A stretch of DNA of 64,000 nucleotides from Oxalobacteraceae bacterium (GTDB taxonomy: Bacteria; Pseudomonadota; Gammaproteobacteria; Burkholderiales; Burkholderiaceae_D): NCBI GenBank assembly GCA_027490725.1, contig JAIXXN010000029.1, positions 1 to 64,000 on the forward strand. Reading direction: 5' to 3'. The notes beneath the pieces were generated by a model. The model did not search any database and was not told the origin of the DNA. It was given only the letters and a program-made list of their open reading frames with translations. Position 1 is the first letter of the stretch; the number at the start of each line of letters is the position of its first letter. Shown one piece after another: positions 27,627 through 36,654 of the stretch. A program made the translations under genes and the position numbers.

Positions 27627-28001
27627 ATGCCAGCCCGTGAGTTTATGCTGTGCCGTCTGGACCAGTTGCCCGACGGCGAGGCGCGCGGTTTCGACCCGTT
27701 GGGCACTGGTCAGGACAGCGTGCTGGTGGTGCGTCAGGGCCAGCGTCTGCATGCTTACCGCGACCTGTGCCCGCACTACGGCGACACGCCGATGGCCTGG
27801 CGCCGCCACGCCTACCTGAACGCCGAGCGCAGCCACATCGTCTGTGCTGCGCATGGCGCGCTGTTTCAGATCGATGGCGGCGCCTGTGTCAGCGGGCCCT
27901 GTCTGGGTCAGTCGCTCACGCCGCTACAGGTCTCGGTCAGCAGTGCCGGCGAAGTCTGGCTCAGCGACGCAAGCGCAGCCCCACAGCAGGCAAGTAGTTA
28001 G
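27627..28001 (+). CDS. Rieske [2Fe-2S] ferredoxin-like protein
   Basis: A 124-residue protein with one Rieske domain: CPHYGDTP near residue 50 and CAAHGALFQIDGGACVSGPC near 72-91, giving the C-x-H ... C-x2-H ligand set. It is 9 nt after the dioxygenase gene. It could keep the extradiol iron reduced (as XylT-type ferredoxins do) or supply electrons to an oxygenase. No dedicated ferredoxin reductase is nearby. Confidence 0.85.
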   Translation: MPAREFMLCRLDQLPDGEARGFDPLGTGQDSVLVVRQGQRLHAYRDLCPHYGDTPMAWRRHAYLNAERSHIVCAAHGALFQIDGGACVSGPCLGQSLTPLQVSVSSAGEVWLSDASAAPQQASS

Positions 28002-28043
28002 AACCACGGCGGCTGCCAGCGCAGCCGCCACAACCATTGATAG

Positions 28044-28080
28044 CGTCGATACAAGCCATGCATTTAATCAATTTTACTTA
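28044..28080. promoter_or_regulatory. Shared promoter motif, copy 2 (upstream of the FAD monooxygenase)
   Basis: TCGATAC (28046-28052), 5 bp, ATGCAT (28058-28063), 2 bp, AATCAATTTTAC: the same blocks and spacings as at 18877-18908. It lies about 75 bp upstream of the 28150 gene in a 148-bp gap within the operon. This suggests an internal promoter under the same regulator. Confidence 0.65.
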
Positions 28081-28149
28081 TGTGGCAAGTATCTTCACAC
28101 TAGGCTGCAAGCAGCACACAACAACAAATATTTACCCTTGGAGACACAA

Positions 28150-29280
28150 ATGACTTCCCCTGCACAAAACATCCTGATTATCGGCGGCGGCTTTTCCGGC
28201 ATGGCTGCGGCCATCCAGTTACGCAAGCAAGGCCTGAGCGTGGAAGTAGTCGAAATCGATGCCGGCTGGCGTTCCTACGGTGCCGGCATCAGTCTGGGCG
28301 GTGCTACCCTGCGCGCCTTCAAGACCCTGGGCATCCTCGAACAATTCATGGCGCAGGGCTCGGCCGCCGACGGTGTCGACCTGTTCCTGCCGAATGGACA
28401 GAGGCTGGCCCAGCTGCCGACACCACGTCTGGCTGGCCCCGAGATCCCCGGCGGCGGCGCCATCATGCGTCCGGTGCTGGCGAAGATTCTCGCTGAAGCG
28501 ACGATTGCCAGCGGCGCCAAAGTACGGCTGGGCTGCACTTTCACCGCGCTGCGCCAGCACGCTGACGGCGTCGAAGTGACTTTCACGGACGGCGAAACGC
28601 GCAACTACGATCTGGTGATCGGCGCCGACGGCCTGTATTCCAATGTCCGGGAAGCGGTGCTGCCGGAGGCGCCCAAGCCGCAATATACCGGCCAATGCGT
28701 GTGGCGCGCCGTCTTGCCACGGCCAGCCGAGGTCGAGCGGGCCATGATGTGGGTCGGCCCGAAAGTCAAAACCGGCGTGAATCCGGTGTCACGTGACCAG
28801 ATGTATTTATTCGTCACTGAAGACCGCGCCGAGAACGTGCAGATCGATCCACAACAGTTCGCCCCGATGTTAACCGAGCTGCTGGCCCCCTTCCCTACGC
28901 CGCTCATGCAGCATTGCCGCGACGCACTCAATCAGGACGCCCAGATCGTCTACCGTCCGCTGGAACAACTGCTGGTACAGCAACCATGGCACGTTGGCCG
29001 GGTGGTACTGATCGGCGACACCGTACACGCCACCACCCCGCACATGGCATCCGGCGCCTGCATCGGTATCGAGGATGCAATCGTACTGGCCGAGGAACTG
29101 GGCAACGCCGACAGCGTTGAACAGGCACTGTGCCGGTTTGGCGCACGGCGCTGGGAGCGCTGCCGTATGGTGGTGGAGAATTCGGGCCGGCTTGGCGAGA
29201 TCGAGGTTCGCGGCGGCGACAAGAGCGAGCACGCGCAGATCATGCGCGACACCCACCTGGCGCTGGCCGCGCCGATCTGA
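28150..29280 (+). CDS. fdeE: FAD-dependent aromatic monooxygenase, FdeE-like
   Basis: A 376-residue class A flavoprotein hydroxylase: FAD GxGxxG (IIGGGFSGMAAAIQL, residues 10-24), DG motif (LVIGADGLYSNVR) and GD motif (VVLIGDTVHATTPHMASGAC). The start is the ATG at 28150 with GGAGAC upstream; the frame runs further upstream but that part is noncoding. It is related to salicylate and 6-hydroxynicotinate hydroxylases. In the fde operon, FdeE hydroxylates naringenin at C8, creating the catechol that FdeC cleaves. Assignment is by family plus neighbourhood. Confidence 0.8.
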   Translation: MTSPAQNILIIGGGFSGMAAAIQLRKQGLSVEVVEIDAGWRSYGAGISLGGATLRAFKTLGILEQFMAQGSAADGVDLFLPNGQRLAQLPTPRLAGPEIPGGGAIMRPVLAKILAEATIASGAKVRLGCTFTALRQHADGVEVTFTDGETRNYDLVIGADGLYSNVREAVLPEAPKPQYTGQCVWRAVLPRPAEVERAMMWVGPKVKTGVNPVSRDQMYLFVTEDRAENVQIDPQQFAPMLTELLAPFPTPLMQHCRDALNQDAQIVYRPLEQLLVQQPWHVGRVVLIGDTVHATTPHMASGACIGIEDAIVLAEELGNADSVEQALCRFGARRWERCRMVVENSGRLGEIEVRGGDKSEHAQIMRDTHLALAAPI

Positions 29281-29295
29281 GCGTAGGGGCCCGCC

Positions 29296-30450
29296 ATGAC
29301 GCATGACACACTGGATGAACGCTGGCCCGCCCGCATCGCGCTGATGGTGGCGCATTGTGCCGGCATGGTCGATCTGGTCGCTTTGCCGGTCTGGGTCGGC
29401 ACGCTGATCACCCGCTACGGCTTCGATCCGCAACGGGCTGGCGCACTGGCCACACTATTCCTGCTGGGCGCTGTCGGTTTCAGCCTGTTATGGGCGCCGC
29501 GTTTCCACCGCCTGCGCGCCGACGTGGTCGCACCGTGCGGCTTCGCACTGGCCGGCATCGCCTTTGTCGGCGCCGCATTCACTAGCGACTTTGCGACGCT
29601 GGCCGTGTTGCACGCGCTGGCCGGCGCCGCCGCAGGCACTGCGCTGAGTATGACGCACGGCACCATGGGGCGCAGTAGCAATCCGCACCGCATATTCGCA
29701 CTGGCCGGGATGGCGCTGGGAGTGTTCGCGATCGCCTTCCTCGGCCTGACACCGGTGCTGGTCAGCAGTGCAGGCGGTCCCGCGCTATTCCGTGTGTTCG
29801 CGGCAGTGATGCTGGTCGGCGCAGTGGTCACGGCGGTAGCCTTTCCGGCGGCAGCGGGCGCCGCCGAACAAAGCGCCCGGCCAGCCGGTAGCGGCCGTCT
29901 CAGTACCGCAGTCTGGTTTGCCGCGCTGGGCATCAGCTGCATGGGACTGGTACAGGCCATGCTCTTCAGCTTTCTCGAGCGGATCGGCGCTGACCGCGGC
30001 TTCACTCCGGCGGCTGTCACCGGTGTGTTGATCGCACTGGGCTTCGTCAATCTGATCCCGGCGCCCATGGCTGCCCTGCTCCAGCGCCGCTGGCCCGCCC
30101 ATCTGGTGGTACTTGGCGGGCCGGTAGTACAGGCGGCACTGGCAGTGACCATCGCCGGCAGCACGGGCTATCTACCGTATGCCATCGCCGGTGCCAGCTT
30201 CGCCGCCGTGATGATTTTCACCCATACCTTCGCCTTCGGTCTGGTGGCGCAACTCGATCCCGGCGGCCGTGCGCTGTCGGCCACGCCTGCCATGCTGATG
30301 ACCGGCGCCGCCATCGGCCCGCTGCTCGGAGGCACGCTGGTCAAATACGCCGGTTATGGTGTGCTAGGTAGCGCTGCTGTGCTGCTAGCCTGTGTTTCGC
30401 TCTACTGTTTCGCGCAGGCCGGCCGTCGTCGCGCCCTCGCTTTTTCCTGA
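29296..30450 (+). CDS. MFS transporter
   Basis: A 384-residue membrane protein with about 12 hydrophobic segments and small Gly/Ala-rich helices typical of the major facilitator superfamily (for instance GALATLFLLGAVGFSLLW and GMALGVFAIAFLGLTPVLV). It lies in the same orientation 15 nt after the monooxygenase gene. It probably moves an aromatic substrate or intermediate across the inner membrane; a specific substrate cannot be read from sequence. Confidence 0.8.
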   Translation: MTHDTLDERWPARIALMVAHCAGMVDLVALPVWVGTLITRYGFDPQRAGALATLFLLGAVGFSLLWAPRFHRLRADVVAPCGFALAGIAFVGAAFTSDFATLAVLHALAGAAAGTALSMTHGTMGRSSNPHRIFALAGMALGVFAIAFLGLTPVLVSSAGGPALFRVFAAVMLVGAVVTAVAFPAAAGAAEQSARPAGSGRLSTAVWFAALGISCMGLVQAMLFSFLERIGADRGFTPAAVTGVLIALGFVNLIPAPMAALLQRRWPAHLVVLGGPVVQAALAVTIAGSTGYLPYAIAGASFAAVMIFTHTFAFGLVAQLDPGGRALSATPAMLMTGAAIGPLLGGTLVKYAGYGVLGSAAVLLACVSLYCFAQAGRRRALAFS

Positions 30451-30476
30451 ACAACCTCGCTAATTCCGGAGTTTCC

Positions 30477-31055
30477 ATGAGCTTCCCCCCGATCCACCGC
30501 ATCGTCACCGGCCATGACGCCGCTGGCAAAGCCATCGTCAGCACGGTGGGACCGCTGCCTACCGTCATCGAACTGGCGGCCATTCCCGGCACCGTGTTCC
30601 ACGAAGTCTGGAGCACCGCCAGCACCCCGGCAGCGGCCGACAACGGCCCGGATCCTACCATCGGCCCGCTCACCCTGCCCCCGCCGCCACTGGGTACCCG
30701 CCTGCGTTTTGTTGACATTCCCCCTGACACCGCCGAATTTCTGGCACTTGGTGCGGCGCGTATGCACGACGCCTTCACCCAGGTCGGCGACGCAACTGCG
30801 TCGACCGTACGCGCCCATTCGCCGCACCCGCTGATGCACCGCACCGAGTCGGTCGACTACGGCATCGTCATCGACGGTGAACTAACACTGGTGCTGGACG
30901 ACTCCGAGGTAGCGCTGCGACCCGGCAGTGTGGTGATCCAGCGCGGCACCAACCATGCCTGGGCCAACCGTTCGCAGCGTCCCTGCCGGATTCTGTTCGT
31001 ACTCATCGACGCTGCCTACGACCCCGCCATCAGTGCTGCGCTGGCACAGCGCTAG
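30477..31055 (+). CDS. Cupin-domain protein
   Basis: A 192-residue protein whose C-terminal half is a single cupin barrel: HRTESVDYGIVIDGELTLVL near 120-139 and PGSVVIQRGTNHAWANRS near 150-167. The first half is less conserved. Small cupins in aromatic clusters act as decarboxylases, isomerases or ring-modifying enzymes. Between the MFS and FAH genes, a role in processing the ring-opened chain is likely but unproven. Confidence 0.75.
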   Translation: MSFPPIHRIVTGHDAAGKAIVSTVGPLPTVIELAAIPGTVFHEVWSTASTPAAADNGPDPTIGPLTLPPPPLGTRLRFVDIPPDTAEFLALGAARMHDAFTQVGDATASTVRAHSPHPLMHRTESVDYGIVIDGELTLVLDDSEVALRPGSVVIQRGTNHAWANRSQRPCRILFVLIDAAYDPAISAALAQR

Positions 31056-31081
31056 CCCTAGCCAACTCACCCAAACCGCCT

Positions 31082-32089
31082 ATGAAATTCGCAACCCTGC
31101 AAGACCACACCCTGGATGGCCGCCTGCTGCTCGTATCGCGCGATCTGAGTCGCTGCATTGACGCTGGCGCGCTGGCGCCGTCGCTACTCTACGCACTGCA
31201 ACACTGGCCCAGCGTGGAAGCCTTCCTACGTGCACGTTACGACGCACTCAACGCCGGCGAGCTGCAAGGCGAGCCCTTCGATCCGCGGCGCTGCGCCGCG
31301 CCACTGCCGCGCAGCCCGCAATGGTGCGACGGTTCCGCCTTCCTCAACCACGCTCACCTGATGGCGCAGGCCTTCGACACCCCGCCCATCCCGAACCTGG
31401 ACACCATTCCTCTGATGTATCAGGGCGCCAGCGATGACTTCCTCGGCCCGCATGATGCCGTACCACTACCGAGCGAAGCGGACGGCATCGATTTCGAAGG
31501 GGAGTTCGGCGTGATTCTCGACGCAGTGGCGATGGCCAGCACGCCGGCCCAAGCACTGGCTGCGGTGCGGCTGGTGGTGCAGTTGAACGACTGGAGCCTG
31601 CGCGCCATGGGGCCGCGTGAAATGCGCACCGGCTTTGGTTTCCTGCAAGCCAAACCATCCACCAGCTTTGCGCCGGTGGCCGTCACCCCGGATGAACTGG
31701 GCAACGCCTGGCAGGACGGCCGCGTGCACCTGCAGCTGGAAGTGGACTGGAACGGCAGCCGCTTTGGCCAGCCTAATGGCGGCGAAATGGGTTTCGGCTT
31801 CGGTGAACTGATCGCCCACGCTGCCCGCACGCGCCGCCTCAGCGCCGGCACCATCATCGGCACCGGCACCGTATCGAACCGCAGCCGCACCGCCGGTTCG
31901 GCCTGCATTGCCGAACGCCGGGTAATCGAAATGATCGATCAGGGCGCCGCCCGCACCGGCTTCATGCGCTTCGGCGACACGGTACGCATGGAAGCGCGCT
32001 GGCCCGGCGCCGGCCATGGTCCGTTCGGGGTCATCGAGCAGCAAGTGGTAGCAGCGGGCGCTGTACCAGCTGCAGGACTGGCCGCATGA
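31082..32089 (+). CDS. Fumarylacetoacetate hydrolase-family protein
   Basis: A 335-residue FAH-family enzyme with the metal-binding segment DFEGEFGVIL near 137-146, LNDWSLRAMGPRE near 170-182, and FGFGELIAHAARTRRL followed by GTIIGTGTVSN near 260-270. FAH enzymes hydrolyse acylpyruvates or decarboxylate/hydrate oxo-dienoates. Here it probably acts late in A-ring degradation to yield a C3 or C4 acid. The stop overlaps the epimerase start by ATGA. Confidence 0.85.
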   Translation: MKFATLQDHTLDGRLLLVSRDLSRCIDAGALAPSLLYALQHWPSVEAFLRARYDALNAGELQGEPFDPRRCAAPLPRSPQWCDGSAFLNHAHLMAQAFDTPPIPNLDTIPLMYQGASDDFLGPHDAVPLPSEADGIDFEGEFGVILDAVAMASTPAQALAAVRLVVQLNDWSLRAMGPREMRTGFGFLQAKPSTSFAPVAVTPDELGNAWQDGRVHLQLEVDWNGSRFGQPNGGEMGFGFGELIAHAARTRRLSAGTIIGTGTVSNRSRTAGSACIAERRVIEMIDQGAARTGFMRFGDTVRMEARWPGAGHGPFGVIEQQVVAAGAVPAAGLAA

Positions 32090-33033
32090 GCCACATTGTG
32101 ATTACCGGCGCCAGCGGCTTTGTCGGCCGTGCGCTGGTACGGCGTTTGCGCGCAGATCCGCAACATCAGCTGACCCTGATTGATCAGGCCTTTGATGCCG
32201 CTACGGACGGGCCTAACACCCGGCAATTGCTCGGCTCCTTCGGCGACCCTGCCGTACTCGATCAGGCGCTGCGTACCCCGGCCGATATCGTGTTCCATCT
32301 GGCCAGCGTACCCGGCTCACTGGCCGAACGCCAGCACGCGCTGGGCTATCAGGTCAACCTGCAAGCCACACTGACGCTGGCGCACCGGCTGGCCGCACAA
32401 GGAGAACAGCAGGGACACGTGGCACGTCTGGTGTTTGCCAGTTCGATCGCAGTCTACGGGCCGCTCGGCACCCTGCCGGTACGGGAAGGCCAGCCTGCGC
32501 AGCCGGCCATCAGCTACGGCGCTCACAAGCTGATGGCGGAGATCGAACTGGCCGACCTGAGCCGACGCGGTGCTGTGGATGCGGTCAGCCTGCGCTTACC
32601 GGGCATCGTCGCCCGCCCCGCCACCGAAACCGGGCACGGATCGGCCTTCATGAGTCTGATCATGCACCGCCTGGCGGCGGGCCAGCCTTACGTCTGTCCG
32701 GTATCGTCCGGTGCGACCGCCTGGTGGATGTCACTGCCCTGCTGCGTCGACAACCTGCTGCATGCGGCGGCCATCAGCACGGCCGACGCACCGCCCTCGC
32801 GTTGCTGGCAACTGCCGGTCCTACATCTGAGCATGCATCAGATCTTGGCAGCGCTGGAACAGCGCTATGGCGCGCAGTGCGGACAACTGCTTAGCCATCA
32901 GGTGGACCCGCAGATCGAAGCACTGTTCGGCCGCTTCCCAGCTTTGCACACGCCTGCTGCACTGGCCGCCGGCTTCCGTCACGACGGCGACGCCGACGCG
33001 CTGATCCGGCACGCCATGGCGCCAGCGCAGTAA
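32086..33033 (+). CDS. NAD-dependent epimerase/dehydratase (extended SDR)
   Basis: A 315-residue SDR with the NAD motif GASGFVGRALVRRL at the N-terminus, an active-site Ser region (FASSIAVYG), and YxxxK in SYGAHKLMAE near 144-153. It resembles the D-erythronate dehydrogenase / DenD-like group more than sugar-nucleotide epimerases. As the last gene of the operon, it may reduce or oxidise a hydroxy-acid from the A ring. Function open. Confidence 0.78.
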   Translation: MSHIVITGASGFVGRALVRRLRADPQHQLTLIDQAFDAATDGPNTRQLLGSFGDPAVLDQALRTPADIVFHLASVPGSLAERQHALGYQVNLQATLTLAHRLAAQGEQQGHVARLVFASSIAVYGPLGTLPVREGQPAQPAISYGAHKLMAEIELADLSRRGAVDAVSLRLPGIVARPATETGHGSAFMSLIMHRLAAGQPYVCPVSSGATAWWMSLPCCVDNLLHAAAISTADAPPSRCWQLPVLHLSMHQILAALEQRYGAQCGQLLSHQVDPQIEALFGRFPALHTPAALAAGFRHDGDADALIRHAMAPAQ

Positions 33034-33048
33034 GACTGGACGCCGCAT

Positions 33049-33083
33049 CGGCGGCCCGCAGCAGCAACAGCTGCGGGCCGCCG
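33049..33083 (+). terminator. Strong hairpin after the catabolic operon
   Basis: A 14-bp perfect stem (CGGCGGCCCGCAGC with GCTGCGGGCCGCCG) and 7-nt loop, 16 nt after the epimerase stop. A second, longer-loop repeat (AGCTGCC ... GGCAGCT, near 33100-33130) follows. There is no strong T tract; it sits between convergent genes. Confidence 0.6.
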
Positions 33084-33147
33084 TATTCGCGCATTAAAGC
33101 TGCCGTACTACAGCTTCAGTAAGGCAGCTTCAGGTCGACCAGCCCGT

Positions 33148-34134
33148 TCACTTCTGCACCGGAACGATACTTACCGGCAGCTGGTAGCCGCGGCCCTGGG
33201 CACGCGCGCGCAGCAACAGCATTTCCGCCGTTGCCACATCCTGCAAGGCCGAGCCCACTGATTTGTACAGCACAATGTCATCGGCCGAGTGTCGGCCTGT
33301 GACGCGCTGGCCGATCAGATCCTCCAGCGCATGCAGCTTGTCCGCGACAGCGACACCCTCACGCGCCGCGGCAATCAGGTCGCCGGTATCGTGCAGCACC
33401 TCTTCGACCATATCCGCCACGATCAGCTTGGCACGGCGGATCACCTCCACGTCGACCTCGCGCTGTTCCGGCAGCGTCGAACCGATCGATACCACCGTCA
33501 TGCCGGGTTCCAGCCACTCGCCCAGCAGCACCGGAGCTTCATCGCGCGCACGTGCTGCACAGATCACCACATTGGCGCCTGCCAGCGCCTGCTGCGGCGT
33601 ACTCGCCACCCGCACCAGCAATCCCAGCTTCTCATGGAACTCGTCGGCAAAACGCTGCCGGCTGGCCGGTGTCGGGCTGAATACCGCCACCGACTCGATG
33701 GCACGCGCCGCATACAGGGCCTGCAACTGCGAACGCGCTTCGAAGCCGGCACCGATCACGGCAACCCGTAGCGGCAGCCGTGGCGCCAGCACGTCCACCG
33801 CCAGCGCGGCGGTGGCAGCGGTGCGGATGGCGGTGATCTGGTTGCCATCGATGAGCGCAGCCAGTGCCATGCTACGGGCGTCGAATAGCGATACCAGATA
33901 GCTGGCGCAGGCACCACGTGGCGAGGCGGCGATCTGTTTGCTGCCCATAAAGCTGCCGGTCGGCGAGACCGCACTCAGGCCGCGCAGCCAGATGCCGTCG
34001 CCGCGTGCCATCGAACGCGGTGGCACCATCTGTGCCTGCAACGGCGCAGCATAGGCGGCACGCAAGGCCTCGATGGCAGCTTTCCAGTCGTGCAGAGCAC
34101 TGACATCTTGGTCGGTTAAAAACAGGGTGGACAT
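33148..34134 (-). CDS. Ornithine cyclodeaminase / mu-crystallin family protein
   Basis: A 328-residue member with the Rossmann motif VAVIGAGFEARSQLQAL near 125-141, the substrate/cofactor region GSKQIAASPRG near 63-73, and GSALQDVATAEMLL near the C-terminus. The family contains cyclodeaminases and imine/ketimine reductases. It is the last gene of a minus-strand group (lyase, aldehyde dehydrogenase, LysR, this gene). A role in aromatic catabolism is not evident from the family alone. Confidence 0.8.
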   Translation of the reverse strand: MSTLFLTDQDVSALHDWKAAIEALRAAYAAPLQAQMVPPRSMARGDGIWLRGLSAVSPTGSFMGSKQIAASPRGACASYLVSLFDARSMALAALIDGNQITAIRTAATAALAVDVLAPRLPLRVAVIGAGFEARSQLQALYAARAIESVAVFSPTPASRQRFADEFHEKLGLLVRVASTPQQALAGANVVICAARARDEAPVLLGEWLEPGMTVVSIGSTLPEQREVDVEVIRRAKLIVADMVEEVLHDTGDLIAAAREGVAVADKLHALEDLIGQRVTGRHSADDIVLYKSVGSALQDVATAEMLLLRARAQGRGYQLPVSIVPVQK

Positions 34135-34254
34135 GGGTTAAGACTCCTATCAATTAGTGACAGGCATACCTTAGCGGGGCGCGCCGCGCGCAGGAAGCGC
34201 GTGGGCAGCATAGCAGTATTGGCGAATCCGGATAGCCGGAGGTGTGCGCTACCT

Positions 34255-35148
34255 TTAAGCGGCAAACAGATGCGCGATCAGTTGCGAGATGGCCCGCGTC
34301 GCCAGAGTGTGGGGGCGATGCTGGGTAGTGCCCAGTACGATACTCCGCTCAAGCTCTGGCTGGACAATGCGCGCAGCGCCCAGCCGGGCATCACTGGCGA
34401 CCGTCTCGGCCATGGATGCGACAATCGCGTAACCGGCGCCGGCCACCGCCAGTTCCCGCTGTAAGGCGATGGTGTCAGCCTCGATCGCAACCGTCAGCCG
34501 CAGTCCGCGCTCGCGCGCCAGGGCGTCCAGCCGCTTACGCAGCACGTGAGGTTCGGCCGGCAAAATCAGCGGCATGCCGGGCAGCGCAGCAAACGCTATA
34601 CTGCCGTCCAGCAGCACCGGATCACCGGCCGGCCCGATCAGGTCGAGCGCCATGCTGCGTAGGCAGGTCACGCCTGCGCCACTCACCGGCCCCTCGCGCA
34701 AGAGTAGCGCCAGATCCAGCCGCCCCGCATCCAGCCATTCTTCGAGCTGGGCGCTGGAACCTTCTGCCAGATGCAGGCGGATACGCGGATACTGCGCACG
34801 TACCGCGCGGAACAACCGCCCTGCAAATCCCGGCACCGATGACGGCAGTAAGCCGACATGCACCTCGCCTATCGGTATGCCGTTGGTAGTCAGGATTTCG
34901 TCGGCCAGCAAGTCGGCGTCGTCGATCAGCGGCAGAATACGGGCGTGAACGATCTGGCCGAACTCGGACAGCACCACGCCGCGCCCGGTGCGCCGGAACA
35001 GTTTGCCACCGCATTGCGTCTCCAGCTGCGCAATCTGGCGGCTGATGACGGATTGCGGCGCATTCAAAGCATCGGCGGCACGGGTCAGGCTACCCAGCTG
35101 GGCAACAGTTGCAAACAGGTGCCAGCGCGGGTCGAGTATCGGCAGCAT
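34255..35148 (-). CDS. LysR-family regulator
   Basis: A 297-residue LysR protein: helix-turn-helix SLTRAADALNAPQSVISRQI near 17-36, then a substrate-binding domain starting near 92 (GEVHVGLLPSSVPGF). It lies downstream of, and in the same direction as, the lyase and aldehyde dehydrogenase genes, an uncommon place for LysR. A divergent target is not available, so it may be autoregulated with this group. Confidence 0.85.
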   Translation of the reverse strand: MLPILDPRWHLFATVAQLGSLTRAADALNAPQSVISRQIAQLETQCGGKLFRRTGRGVVLSEFGQIVHARILPLIDDADLLADEILTTNGIPIGEVHVGLLPSSVPGFAGRLFRAVRAQYPRIRLHLAEGSSAQLEEWLDAGRLDLALLLREGPVSGAGVTCLRSMALDLIGPAGDPVLLDGSIAFAALPGMPLILPAEPHVLRKRLDALARERGLRLTVAIEADTIALQRELAVAGAGYAIVASMAETVASDARLGAARIVQPELERSIVLGTTQHRPHTLATRAISQLIAHLFAA

Positions 35149-35181
35149 GAAGGAGAGATTCAGCGGGCAGGTGCCAGCAAT

Positions 35182-36633
35182 TTACCAGGATGCACAAATA
35201 TACTTGGATTCCAGGTATTCCAGCAAGCCGTCATGGCCGCCTTCGCGCCCCACCCCGCTTTGCTTCCAGCCACCGAAGGGCGCGGCCGGATCGGATACCA
35301 CGCCACGGTTGATGCCAACCATGCCGGCTTCGATACGTTCCGCCACCGCCAGTGCCTGGGCCAGGTCGCGCGAGTGCACAAAGGCTACCAGCCCGAACTC
35401 GGTATCGTTGGCCAGTGCAATCGCCTGGTCCACCGTATCGAACACGCACACCGGTGCCACTGGCCCGAAGATTTCCTTGCGCAGAATACTGGCATCGGGC
35501 CGTACGCCAGTCAGCAAAGTCGGCTCATAGAAATAGCCCTTGCCTTCGCGCGCACGGCCGCCGGTCAGCAGCGTTGCGCCCTGCGCGACGGCTTCCTCGA
35601 CCAGCCGCGCCACCTTATCGAGCGTGGCACGGTTCACCAGTGGTCCGAGCTGCACATTTTCGTCCAGCCCGGAACCGAGTCCGACTGCCGCCATCGCCGC
35701 CGCAAAACGTTGCGAGAATTCCTCAGCCACCGGACGCGCCACATAGAAGCGGTTGGCGGCGGTGCAGGACTCGCCGCCGTTGCGCAACTTGGCCACCATC
35801 GCCGAGGCCACCGCCAGTTCCAGATCCGCATCGGCCAGCACGATGAAGGGCGCATTGCCGCCCAGTTCCATCGAACACTTGACCACCTGATCGGCCGCCT
35901 GCGCCAGCAGGATGCGGCCGATTTCTGTCGAACCGGTGAAGGATAGCTTGCGTACGCGCGGGTCGTGCAGCATGGCATCGACGATACGCCCGCTCTGGCG
36001 CGACGGTACGACGTTAATTACACCGGCCGGCACGCCGGCCTCGGCAAACAGCGCCGCCATCGCCAGTGCTGTCAGCGGCGTCTCGGACGCAGGTTTCAGC
36101 ACCACCGTACAGCCAGCCGCCAGCGCGGGACCGATCTTGCGGGTGGCCATCGCGGCCGGGAAATTCCACGGTGTCACGAACACCGCCACACCGATCGGCT
36201 GGCGTATCACCATGATGCGGTTGGCACCGCTCGGCGCCGTGCCAATTTCACCGCTGATACGCACTGCTTCTTCCGCATACCAGCGCAGGAACTCGGCGGC
36301 GTAACTGACTTCAGCGCGAGCCTCGGCTAGTGCTTTGCCGCTTTCGAGCACGATCAGACGGGCAAATTCTTCCTTGCGCTCGGTCAGCAACTCGAAGGAC
36401 TTGCGCAGCACTTCGCCGCGCTGGCGTGGCGCCGTAGCTGCCCACGCCTTGCCTGCCGCATGGGCGGCCGCCACCGCATCGAGCGCGTCCTCCACGGTGG
36501 CACTGGCCACACTGCCCAGCACAGCTTCGGTAGCCGGATCAATCACCTCAAAGGTGGCGCCGTCGGCAGCCGGGCGCCAGGCGCCGTTTATATACAGGCC
36601 CTTGGGGACCTTACTCACTTCAGGATAGGACAT
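35182..36633 (-). CDS. NAD(P)+-dependent aldehyde dehydrogenase (succinate-semialdehyde type)
   Basis: A 483-residue ALDH: NFPAAMATRKIGPALAAGC near 155-173, glutamate in MELGGNAP near 256, catalytic Cys in GGESCTAANRFY near 290, and C-terminal FGGWKQSGVGREGG. Closest in feel to GabD-like succinate-semialdehyde dehydrogenases. It follows the DHDPS-family lyase by 21 nt. A lyase plus ALDH pair could release an aldehyde and oxidise it to an acid. Confidence 0.88.
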   Translation of the reverse strand: MSYPEVSKVPKGLYINGAWRPAADGATFEVIDPATEAVLGSVASATVEDALDAVAAAHAAGKAWAATAPRQRGEVLRKSFELLTERKEEFARLIVLESGKALAEARAEVSYAAEFLRWYAEEAVRISGEIGTAPSGANRIMVIRQPIGVAVFVTPWNFPAAMATRKIGPALAAGCTVVLKPASETPLTALAMAALFAEAGVPAGVINVVPSRQSGRIVDAMLHDPRVRKLSFTGSTEIGRILLAQAADQVVKCSMELGGNAPFIVLADADLELAVASAMVAKLRNGGESCTAANRFYVARPVAEEFSQRFAAAMAAVGLGSGLDENVQLGPLVNRATLDKVARLVEEAVAQGATLLTGGRAREGKGYFYEPTLLTGVRPDASILRKEIFGPVAPVCVFDTVDQAIALANDTEFGLVAFVHSRDLAQALAVAERIEAGMVGINRGVVSDPAAPFGGWKQSGVGREGGHDGLLEYLESKYICASW

Positions 36634-36654
36634 GGTGTTTCCTCGAGAATCGCG

